From the NCBI GenBank assembly GCA_020062745.1, contig JAGUVT010000033.1, forward strand, positions 1-57,559: 57,559 nt of DNA, written 5' to 3'. Of this stretch, positions 1 through 8,353 are shown piece after piece (the first letter of the stretch is position 1; the number at the start of each line of letters is the position of its first letter). The notes beneath the pieces are model-generated. The model was not told the origin of the DNA. It made no database searches and was given only the letters and a program-made list of their open reading frames with translations. The position numbers were made by a program, and so were the translations under genes. This stretch comes from Deltaproteobacteria bacterium (GTDB lineage Bacteria > Bacillota > Desulfotomaculia > Desulfotomaculales > JAGUVT01).

Positions 1-1020
1 ATGACCGGTCATAGACTTTGTTGAACTGATGGCCATCTTCTTTGCCGCATTTCCAAAAATCTTTTTAATAGCCAGATTTTCAGCTTTATCACCTAACGGA
101 GTAGAAGTGGCATGAGCGTTAATGTAGTCTACCGCCGGGGGTTCCAATCCGGCATCTCTCAAAGCTTCCTGAATAGCATTGGCCGCCCCGCCCCCTTCCG
201 GGTCGGGGGCGGTAACATGATAAGCATCGCAGGTGCAGCCGTAACCGCTAACTTCAGCATAAACCCTGGCCTTCCGGTTAAGAGCATGCTCCATGGTTTC
301 CAATACAATAACTGCTGCTCCTTCACCGACCACAAAACCGTCCCGTCTGGCATCAAAAGGCCTGCTGGCCTCCTGCGGCCGGTCATTTCGCGTGGACATG
401 GCCTTCATGGCGCAAAATCCCGCCATTCCCAGCGGCGTAATCGGCGCTTCGGCGCCACCTGTAATCATTACTTCGGCATGACCCCATTGGAGCAGCTTAA
501 AAGCTTCACCGATAGCACCGGCACTGGAAGCACAGGCCGTTACGCTGGTTGTATTAGGCCCCCTTAAACGGTAATTAATGGCAATCTGTCCGGCGCCGAT
601 ATTGGCGATCATCATCGGTACGAAAAAAGGGCTGACCCGGCCCGGACCTTTCTCGAAAAGGATTCTGGCCTGTTCTTCCAAAGTCTCAATGCCGCCGATA
701 CCGGTGCCCAGGGCTACCCCCACCCGGTCCCGATCCAATTTCTCTATGTCAATAGCAGCGTCCTCCAAAGCCATCCGGCTAGCCGCCATTGCAAACTGGG
801 CAAAGCGATCCATCCGTCTTGCTTCTTTTTTATCGATATATTGGAGCGGATCAAAATCAACAACTTCGCCTGCCATTTGGGTACTGAAAAGGGATGGGTC
901 AAATTTTGTGATCCGTCTGATGCCGGAAACCCCGCCAGTCAAAGAAGCCCAGAACGGCTCTATGCCGGTACCTACCGGGGAGACGACACCAAGGCCGGTG
1001 ACCACAACCCGTTTGCGCAA
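1..1020 (-). CDS. fabF: Beta-ketoacyl-ACP synthase II, 3' end outside window
   Basis: This condensing enzyme elongates acyl-ACP with malonyl-ACP in type II fatty-acid synthesis. The reading frame starts at TTG (1018-1020) behind an AGGAGGT site and stays open to the window edge, giving 340 residues of the usual ~413. The N-terminus reads LRKRVVVTGLGVVSP. The active-site Cys is codon 163 in the context TACASSAG, and the last visible codon is a His in SMTGH at position 340. These match the Cys163 and His340 positions known for Escherichia coli FabF, so the numbering is in register. The gene is last of the visible fab operon, after acpP. It is truncated only by the window edge. Confidence 0.96.
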   Translation of the reverse strand, partial: MRKRVVVTGLGVVSPVGTGIEPFWASLTGGVSGIRRITKFDPSLFSTQMAGEVVDFDPLQYIDKKEARRMDRFAQFAMAASRMALEDAAIDIEKLDRDRVGVALGTGIGGIETLEEQARILFEKGPGRVSPFFVPMMIANIGAGQIAINYRLRGPNTTSVTACASSAGAIGEAFKLLQWGHAEVMITGGAEAPITPLGMAGFCAMKAMSTRNDRPQEASRPFDARRDGFVVGEGAAVIVLETMEHALNRKARVYAEVSGYGCTCDAYHVTAPDPEGGGAANAIQEALRDAGLEPPAVDYINAHATSTPLGDKAENLAIKKIFGNAAKKMAISSTKSMTGH

Positions 1021-1073
1021 GAAAACACCTCCTAAAAAGCCTTCCGCTTATTGCTGATAGCCGATTGCTTAAA

Positions 1074-1304
1074 TTACTGGCGTTCCTGGATATATTTAAT
1101 CGCCTCGCCCACTGTACGAATCTTCTCGGCTTCCTCATCAGGGATTTCCATTTCAAATTCCTCTTCCAGAGCCATTACCAGTTCTACAATATCTAAAGAG
1201 TCAGCCCCTAAATCGTCAACAAAGGATGACTCCATTGTTACCTCTTCTGCTTCAACTCCCAACTGCTCAACAACGATTGTTTTTACCCGATCGAACAACG
1301 TCAT
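1074..1304 (-). CDS. acpP: Acyl carrier protein
   Basis: This small acidic protein carries acyl chains on a phosphopantetheine arm during fatty-acid synthesis. It contains the [10 protein letters not shown] motif, whose Ser takes the prosthetic group, and an acidic four-helix pattern. I chose ATG at 1304 because a GGGGGTG ribosome site lies 9 bases upstream, giving 76 residues. An in-frame GTG at 1316 would add four residues (MIKR) but overlaps that site. It lies between fabG and fabF in the fab operon, the usual Firmicute position. Confidence 0.96.
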   Translation of the reverse strand: MTLFDRVKTIVVEQLGVEAEEVTMESSFVDDLGADSLDIVELVMALEEEFEMEIPDEEAEKIRTVGEAIKYIQERQ

Positions 1305-1342
1305 GCGTTTAATCACCCCCTTTTCAGGTTCTTTTTTAAAAT

Positions 1343-2089
1343 TTAACTACACGTCATCCCCCCGTCCACGGCGATGGTTTGTCCGGTAATATAGCCAGCA
1401 GCGTCACTGGCCAAGAAAGCTGCCAGTTCGGCTACTTCTTCCGGCCGGCCAAATCTCCCAACAGGAACCTGATTCAAAATCTTTTCCTTTGTAATGTCCG
1501 GTAAATCATCGGTCATATCAGTGGTAATCGGTCCAGGTGCTATAGCATTAACCGTAATTTGGCGGGAACCCAGTTCTTTTGCCATAGCCCTGGTAAAACC
1601 AATCAATCCGGCCTTGGCGGCACAGTAATTGGCCTGACCGCTATTGCCCGTTATACCGGCTACCGAGCTGATATTGATAATACGGCCGTTATGTTTCTTA
1701 ATCATACTACGGGCAACCGCTTTGGTGCAATTAAAAACACCGCTCAGATTTACCGCCAGCACGCCATCCCAATCATCTTCCTTGAGCCGTAGAAGTAAAT
1801 TATCTTTCCTGATCCCGGCATTATTAACCAGAATATCAATGCTGCCGAATTCCGCCAGAGATGCTTTCACCATAGCTTCCACCTGGGCCGCATCAGTTAC
1901 ATCAGCCTGGAAAACCAGGACACTGCGGCCCATGGAACGGATTGCTTCCGCCACTGAAGCGGCAGAATCAGCCCGCCCGGCAAAATTAACAACCACATTT
2001 GCTCCTTTCCGGGCCAGAGTTAAGGCAATCGCCCGGCCGATACCCCGGGATCCCCCGGTAACAATAGCAGTTTTACCACTAAGAAACAT
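1343..2089 (-). CDS. fabG: 3-oxoacyl-ACP reductase FabG
   Basis: This NADPH-dependent short-chain dehydrogenase reduces 3-oxoacyl-ACP to 3-hydroxyacyl-ACP. The Rossmann motif TGGSRGIG, the NNAG motif and the catalytic Ser/YxxxK set (SSVAG, then NYCAAK) are all present. ATG at 2089 follows a GGAGGT site and sits just after the fabD stop (TAA at 2091-2093), so the two are probably translationally coupled. An ORF opening further upstream at 2116 would overlap fabD and lacks a ribosome site. The 248-residue length is typical. Confidence 0.96.
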   Translation of the reverse strand: MFLSGKTAIVTGGSRGIGRAIALTLARKGANVVVNFAGRADSAASVAEAIRSMGRSVLVFQADVTDAAQVEAMVKASLAEFGSIDILVNNAGIRKDNLLLRLKEDDWDGVLAVNLSGVFNCTKAVARSMIKKHNGRIINISSVAGITGNSGQANYCAAKAGLIGFTRAMAKELGSRQITVNAIAPGPITTDMTDDLPDITKEKILNQVPVGRFGRPEEVAELAAFLASDAAGYITGQTIAVDGGMTCS

Positions 2090-2090
2090 T

Positions 2091-3029
2091 TTAGCCAACC
2101 TCCCCGACAAGCGCAAGCACTTCCTTTAAAGATTCCTGGTCTTCTACATTTAAAACTTCGGCCCCCCGGCAAATTTTTTTAACCAGGCCGCTTAAGACCC
2201 GGCCCGGCCCCACTTCGATAAAAGTCCCTATACCTGCGCCAGCCAAACGCAATATGCTTTCCTCCCAGCGGACCGGGTTATACACCTGCTGGATCAAGGC
2301 CTTACGCACCTCATCCGCATTCCGGACGAAATCAGCGTTAACATTAGCCACTACCGGAATAACCGGATCGCTTATTAAAACAGAAGTCAGGCCGGCGGCC
2401 AGTTTTTCTCCCGCCGGCTGCATCAAAGTGGAATGGAAAGGCGCACTGACTGCAAGCATTACACAGCGCCTGGCGCCGGCTTTTTTCGCTAAGGCCAGCG
2501 CTTCCTGTAAAGCTGCTGTTTCTCCGGCAATAACCACCTAGCCCGGACAATTGAAGTTTACCGCCTCCACCACTCCCGCTGCTGAGGCCTGCCGGCATAT
2601 GGCCTCCAGTTCTGCCGCCGAAAGCCCCATCACAGCCGCCATACCGCCCTGACCGACAGGGACTGCTTCCTGCATGTAGCGGCCGCGTTTTTGCACCAAC
2701 CGCACTGCATCTGCACAGGACAAAGACCCGGCTGCCACCAGAGCCGTATATTCACCCAGGCTGTGGCCGGCTACGGCAGCCGGCTTGAGCCCCGCCCGGG
2801 TTAAAACGGCAAGACAGGCCAGGCTCGCGGCCAGTACGGCCGGTTGGGTATTAACCGTCTGATTTAATTCCTCCGCCGGCCCCGTAAAACACAAATCGGT
2901 AATAGAAAAACCCAGAGCCTGATCAGCTTCTGCAAAAACCGCCCGGGCTTCCGGGTAGCGCGTATAAAATTCACGCCCCATACCGGCATATTGAGATCCC
3001 TGTCCGGGGAAAATAAAAGCTGCATGCAT
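2091..3029 (-). pseudogene. fabD: Malonyl-CoA:ACP transacylase fabD interrupted by an in-frame TAG
   Basis: FabD loads malonyl groups onto ACP and is normally essential. The sequence is intact in one frame over 312 codons except that codon 164 (2538-2540) is TAG. It falls where the family has Gln, in the conserved stretch reading NFNCPG, stop, VVIAGE. The nucleophile motif GHSLGEY (Ser90) lies before the stop. The catalytic His in SAPFHS (residue 199) lies after it, so a 163-residue product would be dead. A single C-to-T change from CAG explains it. It sits between fabK and fabG. A sequencing error, a recent mutation, or suppression are all possible. I see no second fabD in the window. Confidence 0.9.
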
Positions 3030-3032
3030 TTT

Positions 3033-3992
3033 TTACCTCACCACCAGCCGGTTTAATTTTTCAATTATCTGCCCGGCTTCGGCTACTATCTCCCTTATAA
3101 TCTCCCCGGCAGGCTGGATCTGCCGGACCATCGCCGACACCTGGCCGGCCATCACCGTACCGTGCTCCACATCACCGTCGATCATGGCGGCTTTGAGACT
3201 GCCGATCCCTAAATTTTCAATTTCTTCCGCCGGTGCTCCCTTTTCTTCCATTTCCATGTACGTCTTACTCAGCTTGTTATACAGAGCCCGCACCGGGTGA
3301 CCGGTCGAAGTGCCGGTTACCACCGTGTCCCGGTCCCTGGCCTTAATAATTGCCTCCTTTACTCTGGGATGAATGGTACATTCCGCTGCACACATAAAGC
3401 GGGTACCCATCTGCACTCCCGCCGCTCCCAGGGCCAGGGCGGCGGCCAACCCCCGCCCGTCAAAAATACCGCCGGCAGCAATCACCGGCAACTCAACAGC
3501 GTCAACAATCTGAGGCACCAAAGCCATGGTGGTCAGTTCGCCGATATGCCCTCCCGACTCCAGACCCTCGGCAATCAAGGCGTCAACTCCCGTACGGGCC
3601 AGGCGCCGGGCCAGGGCAACCGAGGAAACCACCGGTATAACCTTAACTCCTGCGGCCTGCAAGTCCGGCACGTACCGGCCGGGGTTCCCCGCCCCGGTGG
3701 TAACCAGCGCCACCCGCTCTTTCCGCACAAGTTCAATCACTTCTTCTACAAAAGGCGACCGCAGCATTACGTTTACGCCAAAAGGTTTTCCGGTAAGCCG
3801 GCGGGTCAAGCGGACCTGTTCTTCCACCCAGGCCGCCGGAGCCGTCCCCGAACCGATAATACCGATGCCGCCGGCTTCAGATACTGCCGCTGCCAGCTCA
3901 GCAGTGGATACCCACGCCATGCCTCCCTGAATAACCGGGTAGTCAATACCTAAAAGTTCACCCAACCCGGTACGGATTAAACGGTTACTCAT
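3033..3992 (-). CDS. fabK: Enoyl-ACP reductase II (FMN-dependent)
   Basis: This TIM-barrel flavoprotein of the nitronate monooxygenase-like family reduces trans-2-enoyl-ACP, replacing FabI. Family hallmarks are the N-terminal PVIQGGMAWVS, the central EGLESGGHIGE and the phosphate-binding AAGGIFDGRG and GAAGVQMGTRF segments. The 319-residue length is usual. ATG at 3992 follows a GGAGGT site. It lies between fabH and fabD, a context that supports FabK over a generic 2-nitropropane dioxygenase. Its stop is 3 bases from the fabD start, consistent with one operon. Confidence 0.93.
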   Translation of the reverse strand: MSNRLIRTGLGELLGIDYPVIQGGMAWVSTAELAAAVSEAGGIGIIGSGTAPAAWVEEQVRLTRRLTGKPFGVNVMLRSPFVEEVIELVRKERVALVTTGAGNPGRYVPDLQAAGVKVIPVVSSVALARRLARTGVDALIAEGLESGGHIGELTTMALVPQIVDAVELPVIAAGGIFDGRGLAAALALGAAGVQMGTRFMCAAECTIHPRVKEAIIKARDRDTVVTGTSTGHPVRALYNKLSKTYMEMEEKGAPAEEIENLGIGSLKAAMIDGDVEHGTVMAGQVSAMVRQIQPAGEIIREIVAEAGQIIEKLNRLVVR

Positions 3993-4007
3993 AAATAAAC
4001 CTCCAGC

Positions 4008-5015
4008 TCAGTTTTTACCGTCGGGCCACTTTATTACCAGCGCGCCCCAGGTTAAACCGGTGCCAAAACTGACGATTACAATAAGATCCCCGCCCTTGAT
4101 CCGGCCCTCCTGCAAGGCTTCATGCAGGGCCAGGGGAATTGAAGCAGTGGAAGTATTGCCGTAGCAATCAACGTTGACCATCACTTTTTCCATGGGCAGG
4201 TTCAGCCGTCTGGCAGCAGCCTCAATAATACGAATATTGGCCTGGTGGGGCACTAAAAAGTCTATGTCCGACTGATTAAAGCCGGCCATCGTCAGCACTT
4301 CCAAAGCAGCCTCCCCTAACGTCCGGACGGCAAATTTAAATATTTCCCGCCCGTTCATAGTGGCATAATGCAATTTTTTGTCCACCGTTTCCTGGCTGGT
4401 GGGCATTCGCGACCCACCGGCCGGCAGCGTCAAAAACGGCGCCCCGGCGCCATCGGCCCAGAGACGGAAAGCCAGGATACCGCTGCTGCTCGCTACCGGC
4501 CTTAAAACCGCCGCTCCGGCGCCGTCCCCGAAGAGCACACAAATGTTGCGATCCTGATAGTTAATCACCCGGGAGAGAGTTTCCGCCCCGATCACCAAAA
4601 CGGTGCGGTAAGCCCCGGTAGCGATAAACTGGCTGCTTAAACCGACGCCGTAAACGAAACCGGTACACCCGGCGACCAGGTCGAAAGCAGCCGCCCTCCT
4701 GGCTCCCAGACGCTCCTGAACCAAGCAGGCAGTAGCGGGGAAAGTCATGTCCGCCGTGTTGGTGCAAACAATAATCAAGTCTACTTCCAGAGGATCCACT
4801 CCGGCGTCGGCCAGAGCACGCTCACCGGCAATCACAGCCAGGTCGGAAGTGGCCTGCTCCGGTTCAGCAATACGCCTTTCCCTGATGCCGGTTCTTTCTA
4901 TAATCCAATCATTAGAAACATCTACTATTTTTTCCAGATCAGCGTTAGTCAGTACCCCCTCCGGCACATAAGTCCCCATTCCGACTATCCCCGCATTCAT
5001 TAAATCCCTGCTCAC
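4008..5015 (-). CDS. fabH: Beta-ketoacyl-ACP synthase III
   Basis: FabH starts fatty-acid synthesis by condensing acetyl-CoA or another short acyl-CoA with malonyl-ACP. The Cys motif AGCTGFVYG, the His motif VPHQANIRI and the Asn motif CYGNTSTASIP supply the expected Cys-His-Asn triad. Two starts are possible. GTG at 5015 has an AAGGGGG site about 13 bases upstream, and ATG at 5000 gives the family-like N-terminus MNAGIVGMGTYVPEG. Either way it overlaps the plsX reading frame by 56-71 bases, unusually long for this operon. Confidence 0.95.
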   Translation of the reverse strand: MSRDLMNAGIVGMGTYVPEGVLTNADLEKIVDVSNDWIIERTGIRERRIAEPEQATSDLAVIAGERALADAGVDPLEVDLIIVCTNTADMTFPATACLVQERLGARRAAAFDLVAGCTGFVYGVGLSSQFIATGAYRTVLVIGAETLSRVINYQDRNICVLFGDGAGAAVLRPVASSSGILAFRLWADGAGAPFLTLPAGGSRMPTSQETVDKKLHYATMNGREIFKFAVRTLGEAALEVLTMAGFNQSDIDFLVPHQANIRIIEAAARRLNLPMEKVMVNVDCYGNTSTASIPLALHEALQEGRIKGGDLIVIVSFGTGLTWGALVIKWPDGKN

Positions 5016-6024
5016 TACTTGCTTCCAGCCCCCTTATTTTGAAAATTTCCGTACAATTCTGAATAGCCTCCACCAGCCGGTTTTCCACCGATTCACGGGC
5101 CAGCCGGATCGCATTTTTGATTGCCTTTTCCTTAGAACTGCCGTGACAAATAATCGCCACGCCGTTCACACCCAACAGCGGAGCCCCTCCGTACTCGGCA
5201 TAATCCAGACGCCTGCGGAAATTCCGCAAGGCATACAGGGCAACGGCTGTTCCCAACCTGGCCAACCAGTTTCTGGCTATCTCTTCCTTAAACATTTTGA
5301 ATAAAGCAGCAACCATTCCCTCCCCTGTTTTCAAAACGATGTTACCGACAAAACCGTCACAAACCACAACATCCACGGTACCCTGGAAAATATCGCGGCC
5401 CTCTACATTGCCGGTAAAATTCAAGCCGGAATTTTTTAACAAAGGAAAAACCGACAGAGTAAGTTCATTACCCTTGGTCTCTTCCTCCCCCACGCTCAAA
5501 AGCCCCACCTTCGGGGCGGAAATAGCCAGAATCTTCTGAGCGTAAAGATACCCCATCAGCCCGAACTGAAGGAGTTGATGCGGTTTACAATCAACATTTG
5601 CCCCGGCATCAAGCAAAACGGTAAAGCCCTTTTCATTCGGCAACACACTGGCAATCGCAGGCCGGTCCACGCCTTTGATCCTTCCCACCTGCAACAAGGC
5701 TGCCGCCATGGCCGCCCCCGTGCTTCCGGCTGAAACAAAAGCCTGGGCCGAACCTTCCTTAACCAGCCTGGCAGCCATCACAACTGAAGAATTCTGCTTC
5801 CGCCGTACCGCTACCGCCGGGGGTTCCCCCATTTCGATTACTTCCGGAGCATGCAAAATATCAACCAGGCTGTTGCAATTGTCTCCACCCATTCCGGAAC
5901 GCACCTGCTTCTCGTTTCCCACAAGAATGATCTCTAAGCCGTATTCCCGCGCTGCTGCCAGGGAGCCCTTGATAATTTCACCGGGAGCATAATCACCACC
6001 CATAGCATCCACAGCAATTCTCAC
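4945..6024 (-). CDS. plsX: Phosphate acyltransferase PlsX
   Basis: PlsX converts acyl-ACP to acyl-phosphate for phospholipid synthesis. The N-terminal AVDAMGGDYAP and the central AGSTGAAMAAAL segment are family signatures. I prefer the GTG at 6024, which follows an AGGGG site and gives VRIAVDAMGG. A TTG at 6060 would extend it without a ribosome site. At 359 residues it is longer than the ~330 usual. The extra C-terminus comes from running into fabH. One base more or less in the A-run near 5040 would end the protein just before the fabH start, so a sequence error there is possible. Confidence 0.93.
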   Translation of the reverse strand: MRIAVDAMGGDYAPGEIIKGSLAAAREYGLEIILVGNEKQVRSGMGGDNCNSLVDILHAPEVIEMGEPPAVAVRRKQNSSVVMAARLVKEGSAQAFVSAGSTGAAMAAALLQVGRIKGVDRPAIASVLPNEKGFTVLLDAGANVDCKPHQLLQFGLMGYLYAQKILAISAPKVGLLSVGEEETKGNELTLSVFPLLKNSGLNFTGNVEGRDIFQGTVDVVVCDGFVGNIVLKTGEGMVAALFKMFKEEIARNWLARLGTAVALYALRNFRRRLDYAEYGGAPLLGVNGVAIICHGSSKEKAIKNAIRLARESVENRLVEAIQNCTEIFKIRGLEASSEQGFNECGDSRNGDLCAGGGTD

Positions 6025-6165
6025 TACGGTTTTACCCCTTCCGGTTCCAGCTTTACGCAACTAAAGACAGTATAAAAGACCTGACATCATTTTGCAAGTT
6101 AATGGAAAAAAAATAAGCTTTAAACGTCTGCGCCAAAGCTCATCTTAAAAAAACATATTTCCTTA

Positions 6166-6342
6166 TTATTTCGCAGTAACGACCTCTCTACCCTTATAGT
6201 AACCACACTCCGGACATAACTGGTGAGGTTTAATTAAAGCATGACACTGTCCGCATGGCGCTAAAACCGGAGCTGTAAGATTCTTGTTGGCCTGCCGCTG
6301 TTTCTTGCGCTGCTTTGATGTTCTCCTCTTCGGTACTCCCAT
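6166..6342 (-). CDS. rpmF: 50S ribosomal protein L32
   Basis: This is a 58-residue ribosomal protein. The basic N-terminus MGVPKRRTSKQRKKQR is diagnostic. Cysteines at 30, 33, 43 and 46 form a zinc-ribbon pattern as in the zinc form of L32. ATG at 6342 lies 1 base after the stop of the DUF177 gene, with an AGGGGG site inside that gene. The order DUF177-rpmF-plsX is widely conserved in bacteria. Confidence 0.97.
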   Translation of the reverse strand: MGVPKRRTSKQRKKQRQANKNLTAPVLAPCGQCHALIKPHQLCPECGYYKGREVVTAK

Positions 6343-6343
6343 T

Positions 6344-6868
6344 TCATTGCCCCCTGTTGTTTTTTAATAAATCTTTCAATCCCGCCAGGCGGGAATAAGA
6401 GTTTTCCCTGTCGGCACAACGGCAAACATTTTTATTGAGATTGACCCCGCACTGCCGGCACAGGCCCAGGCATTCCTGCCGGCACACTACTTTCATCGGC
6501 AGGCTTATTAATATACTTCTTCGCACTTCCGGAGCCAAATCAATAACATCGCCATTAAACGGCACCGCTTCTTCGCCGGTGCCGGCTTTCCCCTGCACGG
6601 CGGGATAATAAGTCTCAACCATTGGCGCCGTGAAGGAATAATCAAAAAGTTCCAGGCAACGGTTGCAGTTAAACTTCAAGTTTCCGGTAATGTTCCCCTC
6701 CACCTGAAACAATCCATCTCCATTAAAAACCGCCACCTTAACCATCACCGGGCCGGTAAAGACGTTTTTCTCACCGAGATGTTCCAGCGGAGGTAATTCA
6801 GAACTTAAATTAAAGTATACCAACTCACCGGGCCGCCGTTTCAATTCAGCCACATTTATCTGCAGCAT
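6344..6868 (-). CDS. DUF177 (YceD-family) protein
   Basis: This 174-residue protein belongs to the DUF177/YceD family, encoded immediately upstream of rpmF in most bacteria and linked to rRNA metabolism in some. Visible features are an FNCNRCLELFDY segment and a C-terminal set of cysteines (CRQEC, CRQCG, CRC) that probably binds zinc. It is first in the fab operon, about 30 bases downstream of a consensus promoter. The biochemical role is not determined by this sequence. Confidence 0.9.
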   Translation of the reverse strand: MLQINVAELKRRPGELVYFNLSSELPPLEHLGEKNVFTGPVMVKVAVFNGDGLFQVEGNITGNLKFNCNRCLELFDYSFTAPMVETYYPAVQGKAGTGEEAVPFNGDVIDLAPEVRRSILISLPMKVVCRQECLGLCRQCGVNLNKNVCRCADRENSYSRLAGLKDLLKNNRGQ

Positions 6869-6900
6869 TTACCATGTCTCCCGTCTTACTAACAGTGAGT

Positions 6901-6929
6901 ATTATATTAGACGCTTAAGGCGTTGTCAA
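6901..6929 (-). promoter_or_regulatory. Consensus sigma-A promoter of the DUF177-rpmF-plsX-fab operon
   Basis: On the minus strand a perfect TTGACA (6924-6929) and a perfect TATAAT (6901-6906) are separated by exactly 17 bases. The first gene of the operon starts about 30 bases downstream. The spacer carries a 13-base near-palindrome, ACGC-TTAAG-GCGT (6911-6923), five of six pairs matching, which could be an operator. It does not resemble the FapR operator I know. Confidence 0.85.
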
Positions 6930-6981
6930 CATTTTTCAAATTAGCGGTCAGCAGTTCTTCTAACCGGCATGATGGTGTCCA

Positions 6982-6987
6982 TATAAT
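6982..6987 (+). promoter_or_regulatory. Possible -10 element of ylbJ
   Basis: TATAAT in the context CCATATAATTAT lies about 35 bases before the ylbJ start. No good sigma-A -35 is present 17 bases upstream. The CATATAAT context partly resembles a sigma-E -10, which would fit ylbJ, a sigma-E gene in Bacillus subtilis. This is weak evidence. Confidence 0.3.
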
Positions 6988-7020
6988 TATTACAGCTATT
7001 CCAATAAGGTGGTAACGCTT

Positions 7021-8250
7021 TTGCAGATGAAAGAACCAACCAAAATACTATGGGCCTTAGGCTTAGTATTATTTACGGCCGCCATGATCGCTTATCCCCG
7101 GACGGTATTTGAAGGGGCCGTCACCGGGTTAAATACCTGGTGGAACATCGTATTTCCATCCTTGCTGCCGTTTTTTATTGCTTCGGAGTTACTTCTCAAT
7201 TTCGGTATTGTCCACTTTATGGGGATATTACTGGAGCCGGTAATGCGTCCCCTTTTTAATGTTCCGGGAAGCGGCTCTTTCGTTATGGCCGTCGGTTACA
7301 CCAGCGGCTACCCGATTGGCGCCATGGTTACCGCCCGTCTCCGCTCCCAGGGACTGTGCACCAGAACCGAAGCCGAAAGGCTGATGGCTTTTACCAACAA
7401 TTCCAGTCCCCTGTTCATGCTGGTAGCAGTAGCCGTGGGAATGTTCAACAACCCTGATCTGGGAATTCTAATAGCCGGCGCCCACTACCTTTCTAATTTA
7501 ACTTTAGGTCTGCTCATGAGCTTCAACAGCCGGAAAAATGACAAACCCGCCCTGCCTTCACCCCAAATGAGTGGAAATCTGGTCCGCCTGGCCTTCCGGG
7601 AAATGTTCCTGATCCTGCGCCAGGAGCGCCGCCCGGCCGGCAAGATTATGAGCGAAGCAATAAAAAACGCCATTGCCAGCCTGCTGAACATCGGCGGCTT
7701 CATTATTCTTTTTGCAGTTATGATCAGACTTTTAACGGCACTTGGCGGCATAAAATGCCTGGCCGGTTTTTTGGGCATTTTCCTTTTGCCGCTGGGTTTT
7801 GACCCGGCCATCTTGCCTGCTTTAAGCAGCGGTTTTTTTGAAATGACCATCGGAAGTAAACAGGCCAGCGAAGCAGCGGTTCCCTTAATTCAGCAGGTAA
7901 CCGCCGTGGGAATGATCCTGGCCTGGAGCGGCTTATCGGTACACGCCCAGGCTGCCAACATGATTGCCGATACTGACATCAGGATGTTCCCTTACGTAAT
8001 CGCCCGGATCATCCACACTATTCTGGCCGGGCTATACACCTTCCTCTTCTGTAAATTTGCTTTCCCCCTGGCCGAACCGGCCCAACCTGCCCTGGCCCCT
8101 TCCATTTCACTGCTTGCTGCCAGCTACACCCTGACCAGCCTGCAGCTTTGCCTCCACTTCCTCATCGCCCTGGGCGCCATCATTCTCCTGGCCATAACTA
8201 TGCATTCATTCAACAGCTTAAGACTCTACTTCTGGCGCGTACCCAGATAA
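7021..8250 (+). CDS. ylbJ: Sporulation integral membrane protein YlbJ
   Basis: YlbJ is a polytopic membrane protein needed for spore cortex formation in Bacillus subtilis. About eight to ten hydrophobic segments span the protein, with nucleoside-transporter gate-like motifs such as SGYPIGAMVTARL and TNNSSPLFM. I chose TTG at 7021, 8 bases after a GGTGG site. A GTG at 7009 overlaps that site and an ATG at 7027 is rather far from it. It is divergent from the fab operon. The next gene follows closely on the same strand. Confidence 0.9.
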   Translation: MQMKEPTKILWALGLVLFTAAMIAYPRTVFEGAVTGLNTWWNIVFPSLLPFFIASELLLNFGIVHFMGILLEPVMRPLFNVPGSGSFVMAVGYTSGYPIGAMVTARLRSQGLCTRTEAERLMAFTNNSSPLFMLVAVAVGMFNNPDLGILIAGAHYLSNLTLGLLMSFNSRKNDKPALPSPQMSGNLVRLAFREMFLILRQERRPAGKIMSEAIKNAIASLLNIGGFIILFAVMIRLLTALGGIKCLAGFLGIFLLPLGFDPAILPALSSGFFEMTIGSKQASEAAVPLIQQVTAVGMILAWSGLSVHAQAANMIADTDIRMFPYVIARIIHTILAGLYTFLFCKFAFPLAEPAQPALAPSISLLAASYTLTSLQLCLHFLIALGAIILLAITMHSFNSLRLYFWRVPR

Positions 8251-8353
8251 ATATGGTAAATAATTGCCCGAACCGGCCTCCTGTGATATGATCGTTTTGA
8301 ATAATCTTGCCCTGCATCTGGAAATTCTAAGACGCAAGGAAGGTGAACAAAAC

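Noticed and set aside
2538-2540. TAG in fabD as pyrrolysine or a reassigned stop codon
   Set aside because: The position normally holds Gln and is one base from CAG. Several intact genes in the window (coaD, rpmB, the deacetylase, the P-type ATPase) end in TAG, so TAG works as a stop here.
6901-6929. FapR operator
   Set aside because: The palindrome in the promoter spacer does not match the known FapR consensus and no fapR gene is present.
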